A DNA stretch of 64,000 nucleotides from an uncultured Granulosicoccaceae bacterium (GTDB lineage Bacteria; Pseudomonadota; Gammaproteobacteria; CALCKW01), in the NCBI GenBank assembly GCA_937965695.1, contig CALCKW010000005.1, positions 1 through 64,000 of the forward strand. The letters are read 5' to 3'. Position 1 is the first letter of the stretch. Every line of letters starts with the position of its first letter. Made by a program: the position numbers and the translations under genes. The notes beneath the pieces were generated by a model. It did not search any database. It had not been told where the DNA came from and saw nothing but the letters and a program-made list of their open reading frames with translations. Positions 18,006 to 26,882 of the stretch are shown here, piece after piece.

Positions 18006-19312
18006 ACAATGCTCTAAAAATGACATCTTTGGCCCCCAATCTAAAAACCTTGCTCGGTGTTTGCGCCTTCACCTGTTTAGTCGGTGTATCTAATCCCTCT
18101 TACGCGGCGCAACAGATAGTGGATCGTGTTCGTGTGTTGGTCAATGACTCAGCGATCACTGAAGCTGAGCTTCGAAACACGATCGAAATTTTGCGAGCTC
18201 GAAACGCGAATGCCTCAGCTGAGCAGCTGCGCAAAACAGCCTTAGAAGAGCTGATTCTAATCAGCCTACAAGAGCAAGAAGCTCGGCGCTTGGGGCTGAG
18301 TGTGGACAATGCCACACTGGACCGCGCGATGCAGAATCTCGCCAAACAAAACAAGCTAAGCTTGACCAACTTCCGCAAACAAGCTGCATCACAAGGTGTC
18401 GATTGGAACAAATTACGCGAGTCAGTCCGTCAGCAAATATTGGTAGAACGGCTCCGCGACCGTGAAGTTTTGCGACGAATCAATGTCAGCGAGCAAGAAG
18501 TCGATGATTTTCTAGCTGCGGCAGACGTGGCTGCCGGCCAACCGCAATACCAGCTTGAGCACTTTGTCGTTCCACTGCCCGTCGCTGCCAACGATGAGGC
18601 AAAACGTCGAGCAGAAGCGGCGGTCAATCAATTACAAAGAGCATTGGCAGACAAACGTTCCGCGCAACAAATTGTCAACACGTTTAAAGCGCGTAACATT
18701 CCGCTAGAAGGAGGTTCGTTGGGCTGGCGCAATGCACGTGACTTGCCCCAACCCATGAACGAAATTGTGCCCAAGTTAATGACCAACGAGGCCAGTGAGC
18801 CAGTTGTCGATGGTCAGGGTATACACATATTGCGTTTGCTCGCGGTACGTCAGACTAAATCAAGTGCGGTAGAGCAAAGCAATGCACGGCACATATTGTT
18901 GAAGCTCAACCCTTTGCGAGACGCGGAGAGTGCTAAAGCTGAACTGGACAGCGTACGTAAACAAGTACTGAATGGTGAAGATTTCGCAGCTCTGGCACAC
19001 AAGCTCTCTGAGGACTACGCCAGTGGAGTCAGTGGTGGAGACTTAGGCTGGTTTGGTCCCGGCGCGATGGTGCCCGTTTTTGAAGAGAATCTGAAACTGC
19101 TTGCACCTGGCCAAATCAGTCAACCGTTTGAATCCCCTTTTGGCTGGCATTTGGTCAAACTAGAAGGCAGACGACAAGCACAGGCTCCAATCAGTGAACG
19201 TCGACTAAAAGCCAAGGCCGCAATCGCTGAGACCAAGCGCGATCAGACAACGGTGCGTTGGTTACAACAACTGCGGGATCAAGCGTACTTAGAATACCCG
19301 GATGAGAAGTAG
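18002..19312 (+). CDS. surA: Periplasmic chaperone/peptidyl-prolyl isomerase SurA
   Basis: A 436-residue periplasmic chaperone for outer-membrane barrels, including LptD. It has a signal peptide ending at NPSYAAQ and an N-terminal chaperone region (IVDRVRVLVNDSAITEAEL). Two parvulin domains follow: the first is centred on residues 180-280 (PQYQLEHFVVPL), and the second on 290-400 with HILLKLN, DLGWFGPGAMVPVFE and PFGWHLVKLEGR. It is coupled to lptD by a four-base overlap and overlaps pdxA by 11 bases. Confidence 0.96.
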   Translation: MNNALKMTSLAPNLKTLLGVCAFTCLVGVSNPSYAAQQIVDRVRVLVNDSAITEAELRNTIEILRARNANASAEQLRKTALEELILISLQEQEARRLGLSVDNATLDRAMQNLAKQNKLSLTNFRKQAASQGVDWNKLRESVRQQILVERLRDREVLRRINVSEQEVDDFLAAADVAAGQPQYQLEHFVVPLPVAANDEAKRRAEAAVNQLQRALADKRSAQQIVNTFKARNIPLEGGSLGWRNARDLPQPMNEIVPKLMTNEASEPVVDGQGIHILRLLAVRQTKSSAVEQSNARHILLKLNPLRDAESAKAELDSVRKQVLNGEDFAALAHKLSEDYASGVSGGDLGWFGPGAMVPVFEENLKLLAPGQISQPFESPFGWHLVKLEGRRQAQAPISERRLKAKAAIAETKRDQTTVRWLQQLRDQAYLEYPDEK

Positions 19313-20261
19313 CAGCCTGCCGGTTCTCGCCATTTGCAGTGGTGAGCCAGGAGGAATAGGCCCTGAACTGTGCACACGTCTACCTGCTATCGACGGTGTT
19401 CGTCAGGTCATTATTGCAGACCCCGAGCTTCTCCTTCAGCGCGCTGAAAACAACTCCACCGCCCTACCTCTGTATCGCGCTAACGCGGCAGATCCCCTAA
19501 GCGTATTACCCGTGCCGTTGCCAGTGGAATCCGTCGCCGGTAGCTTGAACACCGCTAACTCATCTTATGTGTTGGAGATACTGAACCTTGCTGCGCGAGG
19601 CTGTTTAAGCGGTGAGTTCTCAGCGGTGGTGACGGCTCCTGTGCACAAAGGCGTGATCAACGATGCAGGTATACCCTTTAGTGGACATACCGAATACTTT
19701 GCTGAAATATGCCAAGCCATACCCGTCATGCTTTTGGTCGCCGATGATCTGCGGGTAGCACTAGCGACAACACATGTGCCCTTGTCTGAAGTTGCTAAAA
19801 CACTCACTTACGATGGGCTTGCCGTACGGCTCCGCATATTGCACAGCGATTTACAATCAAAATACGGCATTGCACAACCACGGATATTGGTCGCTGGCCT
19901 CAACCCGCATGCCGGTGAAAGCGGTCATCTAGGACGTGAAGAAATTGAGCTGATCGAACCCTGCTTAGAGGCCCTGCGTGCAGAGGGATTGCATCTGACT
20001 GGGCCGCTGCCCGCTGACACTTTATTTACCCCACCCCATCTAGAGCAAGCGGATGCTGTCATGGCCATGTTTCACGACCAAGGGTTGCCCGTGTTGAAAT
20101 TTGCTGGATTTGGCCGGGCCGTCAATGTCACCTTGGGTCTGCCCATTGTTAGAACATCAGTGGACCACGGGACTGCGCTTGATCTCGCGGGAACAGGAAA
20201 GGCAAGGGTGGGCAGTCTGATCGCTGCCGTGCACGAAGCGCTGCGTATTGTGCAGAGCTAA
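19302..20261 (+). CDS. pdxA: 4-hydroxythreonine-4-phosphate dehydrogenase
   Basis: A 319-residue NAD-dependent enzyme of pyridoxal-phosphate synthesis. Recognisable segments are SGEPGGIGPEL at the N-terminus, the metal-binding histidine regions SGHTEYFAEI and GLNPHAGESGHLG, and MFHDQGLPVLKF followed by RTSVDHGTALDLAG. It starts inside the end of surA, an arrangement conserved in gammaproteobacteria (lptD-surA-pdxA, then rsmA-apaG-apaH). Here the block between pdxA and rsmA is interrupted by about 3 kb of other genes. Confidence 0.95.
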   Translation: MRSSSLPVLAICSGEPGGIGPELCTRLPAIDGVRQVIIADPELLLQRAENNSTALPLYRANAADPLSVLPVPLPVESVAGSLNTANSSYVLEILNLAARGCLSGEFSAVVTAPVHKGVINDAGIPFSGHTEYFAEICQAIPVMLLVADDLRVALATTHVPLSEVAKTLTYDGLAVRLRILHSDLQSKYGIAQPRILVAGLNPHAGESGHLGREEIELIEPCLEALRAEGLHLTGPLPADTLFTPPHLEQADAVMAMFHDQGLPVLKFAGFGRAVNVTLGLPIVRTSVDHGTALDLAGTGKARVGSLIAAVHEALRIVQS

Positions 20262-20472
20262 AGATCTCCCTGCACGCAGCGGCGCATTTGAACACGAGTA
20301 TGATCAAAACGGTGTTTCAACGCCCTCGCACGATTCACGTCAGCAACGGCTATTACCTTAAAGCACCTTTTGGTCTGGTGGGCATATCTTCGACATAAAT
20401 TTTAACAATGGGTCAGAACTGTCATGGAACCGCGACGTCCAAATCTCGTCGATTAACTTTAAATGACGTGCA

Positions 20473-21072
20473 ATGAAACGTTTGATCTTTATCTTTTCAA
20501 TGCTCATCGCCTCGCACCTCGCGCAGGCACTGGAGGAGTTAGAGCCTCTAGACAACCTTGCCCCAATGGCGGGCCCAGATAAACGCCGCATTGGTTGGGA
20601 ATGGCACTTCAACGATGAAAAGGGCAAGCCAGGTTTTATGCGAAAAATCGCGGGCGACGATGCGGTCGCTCGGTATGAGAGGTCAGACGGCTGTCAATGG
20701 ACACGATCCACCCGAGGTTTTGCTCCAGCGACTCTTTGGTCAAACTGCCCTAGTAGTGGAGAGTCGTCCGTCGAGATGATCAGTGATTCCTTGTGGCCCT
20801 TAGCCATCGGCAACAAAATCGTTTACCAGATAAACGGCACCAGCTCGCTTTTTGCAAAAGCATGGGGTTCTAAGCGAAGTTGTGAGGTCGTAGGAGCGGT
20901 TAAGATAAGAACGGTTTCAGGCATTTACGACACGTTTAAGGTTGTTTGCACGGAACGTTGGGGTACGCGTTCTTGGTGGCTGGCGCCCTCTGTCGGAACC
21001 GCTGTCGCCTACCGTCAAAAAACTCGTCATGACGGATTGACCCTACAAGAGATGACGAAAATAAAGCCTTAG
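20473..21072 (+). CDS. Secreted protein of unknown function
   Basis: A 199-residue protein I do not recognise. Residues 1-19 form a standard signal peptide (basic MKR, hydrophobic core, cleavage after QA), so the mature protein should be periplasmic or exported. It contains four mature cysteines (GCQW, NCPSSG, SCEVVG, VVCTERWG), which could form two disulfides, and is rich in tryptophan with a beta-strand-like alternation (NKIVYQING, TVSGIYDTFKVVCTERWG). It stands alone between pdxA and a convergent membrane protein gene, with about 210 unremarkable bases upstream. Confidence 0.65.
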   Translation: MKRLIFIFSMLIASHLAQALEELEPLDNLAPMAGPDKRRIGWEWHFNDEKGKPGFMRKIAGDDAVARYERSDGCQWTRSTRGFAPATLWSNCPSSGESSVEMISDSLWPLAIGNKIVYQINGTSSLFAKAWGSKRSCEVVGAVKIRTVSGIYDTFKVVCTERWGTRSWWLAPSVGTAVAYRQKTRHDGLTLQEMTKIKP

Positions 21073-21211
21073 ATTTAGCGCGCTCTTAACCTTGCTAGTG
21101 GACATGCACGTTACAATCTGTCGAACGCATCCAGCGTTTACGCACTCACGTAACCTTATGCATGGAAAACACTCAACCAGGGGAAAACGCTGGAAGATTT
21201 TAATGAGCCGA

Positions 21212-21226
21212 ACGCTGAGTCAGCGT
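21212..21226. terminator. Small hairpin between convergent genes
   Basis: ACGCTGA-G-TCAGCGT is a perfect 7-bp inverted repeat, with AATG/CATT able to extend it. It lies exactly between two convergent genes (stops at 21072 and 21229). There is no T run on either side, so termination is only suggested by position. Confidence 0.3.
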
Positions 21227-21228
21227 CA

Positions 21229-21861
21229 TTAGGCTTGGCTTATCACTTGCTCATCTTGATAAGTCAGCAATGAAGAAGCACGGATATTGAGCCTAGCTCT
21301 AAAAGCAATCGCACAAGAGAATGGCACGACAATAATTAAAACGAAGAAATACTGACTTAGCAATTGGGCCACGGATTGCTGCTCAAAGCCCAGATTAAAA
21401 GCAAACAAAATAAGGAAACACCATGACACGAGAGAAACAGCTAAGCAGATAGCAAACAGTGCAGTCTCATTGGCGTTTGAATTGGCGAGTACGTTTCGAG
21501 CGCGATACTTCCAAACAATCGGGAGAGCTTTGCGATGAATCACAACGCTGTCTAGCGTCAATATAACCACCACAATCATTTTCGCTTGCAGTACCGAACT
21601 TTGTAGTTTTTCGGGTGAGTTGACGAAGTAATAAAACACCAAACTCAAACCCGTCAACCAAAGCATGTACAGACCAATACGAACCAGTCGTGTGAAAGTC
21701 TGGCAAAATGCCATACCGCTGTAAGGCCATTTGATAGTCAAATATCCGTTAATCAAAACGACATCTATACACAATACAGCGCCAAAACCTATCACCAGGC
21801 CGAGCAGGTGCCCTGCCGTCAATAGATCAAGCAAATTCAGTGTCTGTAGCGCATCTAACAT
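21229..21861 (-). CDS. Multi-pass membrane protein of unknown function
   Basis: About 210 residues with five or six hydrophobic helices (LLTAGHLLGLVIGFGAVLCI, IGLYMLWLTGLSLVFYY, MIVVVILTLDSVVIHR, ALFAICLAVSLVSWCFLILF, FFVLIIVVPFSCAIAF). I do not recognise a named family, though the arrangement of His/Asp residues in the first and third helices resembles small heme- or quinone-associated membrane proteins. That resemblance is weak. The ATG at 21861 has AGGA seven bases upstream and is preferred over the ATG at 21924, which lacks a ribosome site. Confidence 0.6.
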   Translation of the reverse strand: MLDALQTLNLLDLLTAGHLLGLVIGFGAVLCIDVVLINGYLTIKWPYSGMAFCQTFTRLVRIGLYMLWLTGLSLVFYYFVNSPEKLQSSVLQAKMIVVVILTLDSVVIHRKALPIVWKYRARNVLANSNANETALFAICLAVSLVSWCFLILFAFNLGFEQQSVAQLLSQYFFVLIIVVPFSCAIAFRARLNIRASSLLTYQDEQVISQA

Positions 21862-22287
21862 TGGGCATTCCTGGGGCATTCCTGAGAGAACAATTTCTAA
21901 TAACTGAGACCTATTTTTAAGCATTTAGGCCGCCGCAATCGTGAACTGGTTCAACATCACCGACTTGGAAGCCCACTGGCCTTCTGCTTTGTCGAGTTGA
22001 TCAAACTTTTACAATTAAAAACTAATTTTAAAGAGAACCTAAGTGCATAAGTCGCTGCCCAGATTCTGCAAAATTACCGTAAAGATCGTTCTCTTTTCAC
22101 GAAATTAGGCCTTACATGCACGACAGGCGCAGGCGTACCTTTATCAACCTCACAAAAACCTTAAAATCTGACGTGAAATCGCGCTAATTTCAGCGCTAGT
22201 TCGATCTGCGGGGTTAGCGATATACAATGCTTATCTATGCAGCACGCAAATACGCTGCGACCTATATTGATTAACAAGGAGCCAGGA
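21862..22287. other. AT-rich divergent intergenic region
   Basis: This stretch separates the minus-strand membrane protein from ppnP. It is AT-rich and must hold both promoters. I see no coding potential, no convincing hairpin and no repeat in it. Confidence 0.5.
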
Positions 22288-22569
22288 ATGATCGATGTCA
22301 ACGAATACTTCGAAGGGAAAGTAAAGTCCATCGCGTTTAGCGGTGGTGAGCTGCCAGCCACGGTAGGTGTGATGGACATCGGAGAGTTTGTCTTTAGCAC
22401 CAGTCAACACGAAGTCATGACAGTGGTCGACGGACTTTTGCGTGTTCGCTTGCCAGGTGAGCCAGATTACCGCGATTACGCCAGCGGCACATCATTCGAA
22501 GTCCCAGCAAACGCGAGCTTTGACGTGATTGTTGCGCAGCAGACTGCTTATCACTGCACCTATCAGTAA
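22288..22569 (+). CDS. ppnP: Pyrimidine/purine nucleoside phosphorylase PpnP
   Basis: A 93-residue cupin-fold nucleoside phosphorylase (formerly DUF1255/YaiE). NEYFEGKVKSIAF at the start and GEFVFSTSQHEVMTVVDG in the middle match the E. coli protein closely by eye. I chose the ATG at 22288 because AAGGAG lies upstream at good spacing and the family begins at this point; the frame is open for 17 codons further upstream. It is a single gene, convergent with the SirB-like gene. Confidence 0.93.
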   Translation: MIDVNEYFEGKVKSIAFSGGELPATVGVMDIGEFVFSTSQHEVMTVVDGLLRVRLPGEPDYRDYASGTSFEVPANASFDVIVAQQTAYHCTYQ

Positions 22570-22630
22570 ACCGCTAAAATCGCATATGCGGTCGATGCAA
22601 CGTAGTCAATCTTGGGAACCTCAGATCACG

Positions 22631-23020
22631 TCATGCGAACCAACCCCACGGGCTGTGACGCATTGCCGTGCCCGCCATTTGTGTGACGACAGCTACAGCG
22701 CCTCCAAAAAATAGCCATCGCCGCGCTGTGGTTTGGCCGCGTTTTAGAGCCAGTGCACCGAAGCCTATATAGAACAGCAGTAAAAACAACTTCACACCAA
22801 GCCATGCATCAACCCAGGGATATTGTTGCGACATCAACACCAGCGACAAACCCGCCAAGAGCAACAAGGTGTCAATCACATGGGGTAGCGTTCTGGTCAG
22901 CTTATGATCCATGAGAGCTGAGTCCCGAACTGTGCCTACAAAACGAATCACAAAGCCCGACACGCTCAAGGCAGCTAACGCCATATGTAGAGTTTTTAGC
23001 TGAGGATAGTGTTCAATCAT
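22631..23020 (-). CDS. SirB2-family membrane protein
   Basis: A 129-residue protein with four membrane segments. The pattern YPQLKTLHMALAALSVSGF, then VGT..ALMDHKLTRTLPHVID and LLLLAGLSLVL is that of the SirB family (invasion gene expression up-regulator), which has conserved His residues in the first two helices. The function is unknown despite the family name. The ATG at 23020 gives the family's usual length; the frame is open 50 codons upstream without similarity. Confidence 0.75.
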   Translation of the reverse strand: MIEHYPQLKTLHMALAALSVSGFVIRFVGTVRDSALMDHKLTRTLPHVIDTLLLLAGLSLVLMSQQYPWVDAWLGVKLFLLLFYIGFGALALKRGQTTARRWLFFGGAVAVVTQMAGTAMRHSPWGWFA

Positions 23021-23219
23021 GCAGATCGACTCATTGAGAACAAATTGCGTTGCCAGGTACGGCATTCTACCAGTGTGCGATAGCTGTGCATCGCCGTGAA
23101 GGCACTGCCCTAAAGACACGAAGACCTTGACAGTAAAGGCCATGCTTTGGCCATACGTTGCAAAGCGCAAACACGTACAATAATCACCTCACCCGCAACA
23201 CGACGCAGGACAAACAATC

Positions 23220-24017
23220 TTGGAACACCGCGCAAGAAAACGCTTTGGGCAAAACTTTCTACACGATCAATCGGTTATCGAGCGAATCGTGCGCACGATT
23301 AATCCCGCGGCTGAAGACAATTTAGTGGAGATTGGCCCGGGCTTAGGTGCGCTAACCCTGCCGTTACTCAAAGCAGCGGGCACCATGACCGCCATCGAGT
23401 TAGACCGTGATCTGATCCCCAAGATTGAAGCAGCAGCCGAAGGTGTTGGTGATCTGACGGTACGCAGCGGCGATGCGATGAAAATAGATTTTACAGCGCT
23501 GTCTGAAGAGATAGGTGGTCCGCTTCGAGTTATCGGTAACCTGCCCTACAACATCTCGACCCCTTTGTTGTTCCATCTGTTTAAACATAAGGCTGTCATC
23601 ACCGACATGCACTTCATGTTGCAAAAAGAAGTGGTGCAACGCATGGCTTCTGCGGCGGGTGAAGGTCACTATGGCCGTTTGAGTGTAACAACCCAATATC
23701 ACTGCCGCGTGGTGCAACGCTTTTTGGTTCCGCCCGGAAGCTTTACTCCTGCACCAAAGGTCGACAGCGCCATCGTGTCACTTTTCCCACACGTCTCTCC
23801 TCCCGTTGACTGCGGTTCTGAAAAGTCGCTCTCGACCGTTGTATCATCTGCTTTCTCTCAGCGCCGCAAGACACTACGTAACAGTCTGCGTGATCTACTC
23901 GATGAAAAGACGATTGAGGCCTGCGACATAGATCCGAGTATTCGTCCAGAACGCGTCACTCTGGAAAACTTTGCTGCACTTTCGCGACAGCTACACCTGA
24001 AGGAAACACAGTCGTAA
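23220..24017 (+). CDS. rsmA: 16S rRNA (adenine1518/1519-N6)-dimethyltransferase
   Basis: A 265-residue KsgA/RsmA that dimethylates two adjacent adenosines near the 3' end of 16S rRNA during 30S maturation. Visible elements are RKRFGQNFLHD at the N-terminus, motif I VEIGPGLGALT, motif IV NLPYNIS and the C-terminal KVDSAIVSL / FSQRRKTLRNSL. The start is TTG with AGGA nine bases upstream. It begins the rsmA-apaG-(methyltransferase)-apaH group. Confidence 0.96.
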   Translation: MEHRARKRFGQNFLHDQSVIERIVRTINPAAEDNLVEIGPGLGALTLPLLKAAGTMTAIELDRDLIPKIEAAAEGVGDLTVRSGDAMKIDFTALSEEIGGPLRVIGNLPYNISTPLLFHLFKHKAVITDMHFMLQKEVVQRMASAAGEGHYGRLSVTTQYHCRVVQRFLVPPGSFTPAPKVDSAIVSLFPHVSPPVDCGSEKSLSTVVSSAFSQRRKTLRNSLRDLLDEKTIEACDIDPSIRPERVTLENFAALSRQLHLKETQS

Positions 24018-24117
24018 ATTTTTAGTGGCCGCTAAAGGTCACAAACGCTGAAAAATTCCATACAATACCAACCCAGCATTCGATACTCATTCCAAGATGG
24101 CGCAGGAAGCAGGAACA

Positions 24118-24501
24118 ATGACAATTGAACTCAGCGATGGCATCCAAGTCGATATTGACACGATCTATGTCGAGTCAGAATCCAGCCCAGATGAAGATCG
24201 ATACGTCTTCGCTTACACGGTTACTATCCGCAACGAAGGTGAAGTGCCCGCTCGCTTGACCAATCGCCACTGGAAGATCGTCGACGCCAACGGCAAGGTG
24301 CAAGACGTTCGCGGTGAAGGTGTTGTCGGTGAAAAGCCACACCTGAAACCCGGTGAGGGCTTTCAATACACCAGTGGCACGATGCTAGAAACCCCAATGG
24401 GCACCATGGGTGGCTCGTACCTGATGGTGACTGACGACGGCAAAGAGTTTGACGCCAATATCCCCGACTTCCTTCTGACGACCCCTCGCATTCTGCACTA
24501 A
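24118..24501 (+). CDS. apaG: ApaG
   Basis: A 127-residue single-domain fibronectin-III-like protein (DUF525). The segments YTVTIRNEG, LTNRHWKI, GEGVVGEKPHLKPGEGFQYTSG and GSYLMV are typical. Mutants in the family have been linked to Co2+ resistance and Mg2+ efflux, but the biochemical role is unclear. The ATG at 24118 follows GGAAGCAGGA and gives the usual length; an upstream in-frame ATG at 24097 is less likely. It follows rsmA by 100 bases. Confidence 0.93.
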   Translation: MTIELSDGIQVDIDTIYVESESSPDEDRYVFAYTVTIRNEGEVPARLTNRHWKIVDANGKVQDVRGEGVVGEKPHLKPGEGFQYTSGTMLETPMGTMGGSYLMVTDDGKEFDANIPDFLLTTPRILH

Positions 24502-24608
24502 GATAAGGATGAGCCAAACCTAGGGGTTTGTGCGCCTGATCTCGACGTTCATCGCACCACTGTAGATCACGAATGCTCCTTATTCACTTTTGAGAACGCC
24601 TCATTTTT

Positions 24609-25217
24609 ATGGGTTTAAAATCCAGCTATACCCTGCTTGCCCCTCTGTACGATCCTTTGATCAAAAGAGCGACTCGCCACGCGAGAGCGCGAAGCCTAAA
24701 GCGTTTACAGGGTTTTGAAGGCCAACTACTCATGCCAGGCTTCGGCACGGGCCTCGATCTAGATTTTCTGCCGCCTAACGCGAAAATAAGTGCTCTTGAT
24801 TTAACCCCTGCCATGCTCAAACGCGCTCAAACCCGCGCGGCTGAAGGCTCTCTCGATATTGAATGGCACGTAGGCGATGCGCAGGCATTACCTTTCGACG
24901 ACAACCAATTTGACGCCGTCGCCATGCACTTAATACTCGCTGTTGTACCAGAGCCCCGACTCGCGTTGAGTGAAGCAGCACGAGTGCTCAAACCCGGTGG
25001 GCGGCTGTTAATTCTCGACAAGTTTATTCGTCAAGGCAGCAAGGCACCGCTGCGCCGAGCAATAAGCCCAGTACTAGGTATGATCGCCACACGCACTGAC
25101 GTGGTTTTTGAGGAACTCCTCACCCAAGTGCCCGAACTGGATGTCACTGAAAACACCGCCGCTGGATTTGGTGGTTGGTTTAGACAAATCGAAGCACTGA
25201 AACAGGAAGCAAAGTAA
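24609..25217 (+). CDS. Class I SAM-dependent methyltransferase
   Basis: A 202-residue UbiE-like (Methyltransf_11) protein. Motif I reads LLMPGFGTGLDLDFL, where the usual acidic residue before GxG is replaced by Met-Pro. SALDLTPAMLKRA is the adenosine-ribose-binding strand, GDAQALPFDDNQFDAV is motif II-like, and EAARVLKPGGRLLILDKF is motif III. The substrate is unknown. It sits between apaG and apaH, which are normally adjacent, with only two bases before apaH, so it is co-transcribed with housekeeping genes. Confidence 0.8.
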   Translation: MGLKSSYTLLAPLYDPLIKRATRHARARSLKRLQGFEGQLLMPGFGTGLDLDFLPPNAKISALDLTPAMLKRAQTRAAEGSLDIEWHVGDAQALPFDDNQFDAVAMHLILAVVPEPRLALSEAARVLKPGGRLLILDKFIRQGSKAPLRRAISPVLGMIATRTDVVFEELLTQVPELDVTENTAAGFGGWFRQIEALKQEAK

Positions 25218-25219
25218 CC

Positions 25220-26038
25220 ATGACAACTTACGTCATCGGCGATTTGCATGGATGTGCCGACGAACTCAGTCGGCTGCTCAAGAAATTAAAATTTAATCAA
25301 AAGAAAGACCGCCTTTGGCTCACGGGCGATCTCATCAATCGCGGCCCTAAATCGCTCGAAGCCATTCGGCTTGTGCGTGATCTAGGTCACGCCGCTGTCA
25401 CTGTGCTGGGCAACCACGATTTGCATCTTCTTGGGTGCTGGACAGGTGTGCGCACTGCTCGTGCGGGAGATACAGTCGATGAAATCCTCAAGGCACACGA
25501 CGGCGACGAGTTATGCGAATGGTTACGCCAGCAACCGCTTATGGTGCGTGAAAAACAGCATGTATTAGTGCACGCAGGTCTTTACCCAGGCTGGAGCATT
25601 GAGACCTGCGAAAAACGTGCACGAAAATTAGAAGCACAACTCTCGGGTGATAACTACCGCGAAACTTTAGAAAATATTTTTGACGGCAAAACACCGCTAC
25701 AAGACAGTAAAGTGTTGCAGCGTCACGAGCGACAGAGGTTCACTGCCGCCGCTTTTACTCGAATGCGTTTTGTAAACCCAGACAGCTTGGCGCTTAACAT
25801 GAGTGAAAAAGGCGGTCCGAGCTCACCCAGCAGTCACGCTCTGCCCTGGTTCGAAGCAGCTGGAAATGAATTTGCTGAGCTCAACGTTTTTACGGGACAC
25901 TGGGCTGCACTGGGTCACCAACAACATCAATGGCTAACTGCACTCGACAGCGGCTGCGTTTGGGGTGGTGGGCTGACGGCCGTCGAACGAGATAAACCGA
26001 CGGTCAGTTGCTGTGAGGACTGCTCGCACTTGAGGTGA
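25220..26038 (+). CDS. apaH: Diadenosine tetraphosphatase (symmetrical)
   Basis: A 272-residue calcineurin-like phosphoesterase that cleaves Ap4A to two ADP and decaps Np4-capped RNA. The metal-binding signatures are all visible: VIGDLHGC, LTGDLINRGP, LGNHDLHLL, the HAG motif in VLVHAGLYPGW and GHWAALG. Its ATG lies two bases past the methyltransferase stop. Confidence 0.96.
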   Translation: MTTYVIGDLHGCADELSRLLKKLKFNQKKDRLWLTGDLINRGPKSLEAIRLVRDLGHAAVTVLGNHDLHLLGCWTGVRTARAGDTVDEILKAHDGDELCEWLRQQPLMVREKQHVLVHAGLYPGWSIETCEKRARKLEAQLSGDNYRETLENIFDGKTPLQDSKVLQRHERQRFTAAAFTRMRFVNPDSLALNMSEKGGPSSPSSHALPWFEAAGNEFAELNVFTGHWAALGHQQHQWLTALDSGCVWGGGLTAVERDKPTVSCCEDCSHLR

Positions 26039-26102
26039 GGCATAAGAATAATAAAACTACATGCTAAATCTAATTATTTCAACACGCCAAAAGTTTTTGG
26101 GT

Positions 26103-26705
26103 TCAACCTTGTATTCTGCGTGCAATGCCCTCAACAACCTCTCCAACAACCCCACTCAAATCAGCCGACTCCATATAGATGCCATCGATTGAGAGTCGAC
26201 ACAATCCATGGATAGCCGCCCAGTTAGCCTGCGCAATGCGCAGACAACGCAACTTTGGCACCCCAGGTTGTACCGATAAAATAGTCCTTTCTGTCCACTT
26301 GTTGTAACGGGCAAAACACGCGTAAGCAACAGCCTTTAGCTCGGCAGTCGCTCCTTCCACTTTCCAGATTTTGCGCCCGAACATTAGCTCATATAGCTCA
26401 GGCTGGGTGGTGGCGAAGTCCACATACTCGAACACAAAGTGCTGCATCTCAGCGCCAACGCCTGTGCCTGACTTCGTCGCAGCTTGCTCAATCATTTGCT
26501 GCAGTTGCCCAAAGCCTTGGGCTGCAACGGCACAGACAAGATCATTTTTACTGGCAAAGTGATGATAAGCACCCGTTCGCGAGACACCGACTTTATCAGC
26601 CAGCTTACGCAATGTCAGTTGCTCGATGCCCTGCTCTGCCAGTTGAAGTGCGGCCGCATCTAAAAGCGCTTGGCGCAAATCACCATGGTGGTAGCGTACA
26701 GCCAT
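26103..26705 (-). CDS. TetR-family regulator with WHG-type C-terminal domain
   Basis: A 200-residue repressor. The N-terminal helix-turn-helix is at about residues 10-55 (LTLRKLADKVGVSRTGAYHHFASKNDL). The ligand-binding half (YVDFATTQPELYELMFG...WAAIHGLCRL) has the pattern of the WHG-domain TetR subgroup. It is divergent from fadH, with palindromes between the two genes. By analogy with this layout elsewhere, it likely represses fadH and itself in response to an acyl compound; that is inference. Confidence 0.88.
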   Translation of the reverse strand: MAVRYHHGDLRQALLDAAALQLAEQGIEQLTLRKLADKVGVSRTGAYHHFASKNDLVCAVAAQGFGQLQQMIEQAATKSGTGVGAEMQHFVFEYVDFATTQPELYELMFGRKIWKVEGATAELKAVAYACFARYNKWTERTILSVQPGVPKLRCLRIAQANWAAIHGLCRLSIDGIYMESADLSGVVGEVVEGIARRIQG

Positions 26706-26796
26706 ATTTTTTTAGTTATCCTGTATCAAAAAACACCAAGTGCTTGTGCCTACATTAAGCACCGCTCAGTGATGATTTTTCGGGTCCACGGCTTGA

Positions 26797-26836
26797 TCAG
26801 CTAGCTGACTGATCTTTCAATCTTGACAGCGTCAAG
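26797..26836. promoter_or_regulatory. Candidate TetR operator palindromes
   Basis: Two perfect palindromes lie in the tetR-fadH divergent gap: TCAGCTAGCTGA at 26797-26808 and CTTGAC-AGC-GTCAAG at 26822-26836. They are spaced about 26 bases centre to centre. TetR dimers bind such inverted repeats. Their presence also argues that fadH translation begins downstream of them. Confidence 0.45.
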
Positions 26837-26882
26837 TTACACCCTTAGAGTTGATGATTCAACACCAATGGATACCCGTGTT

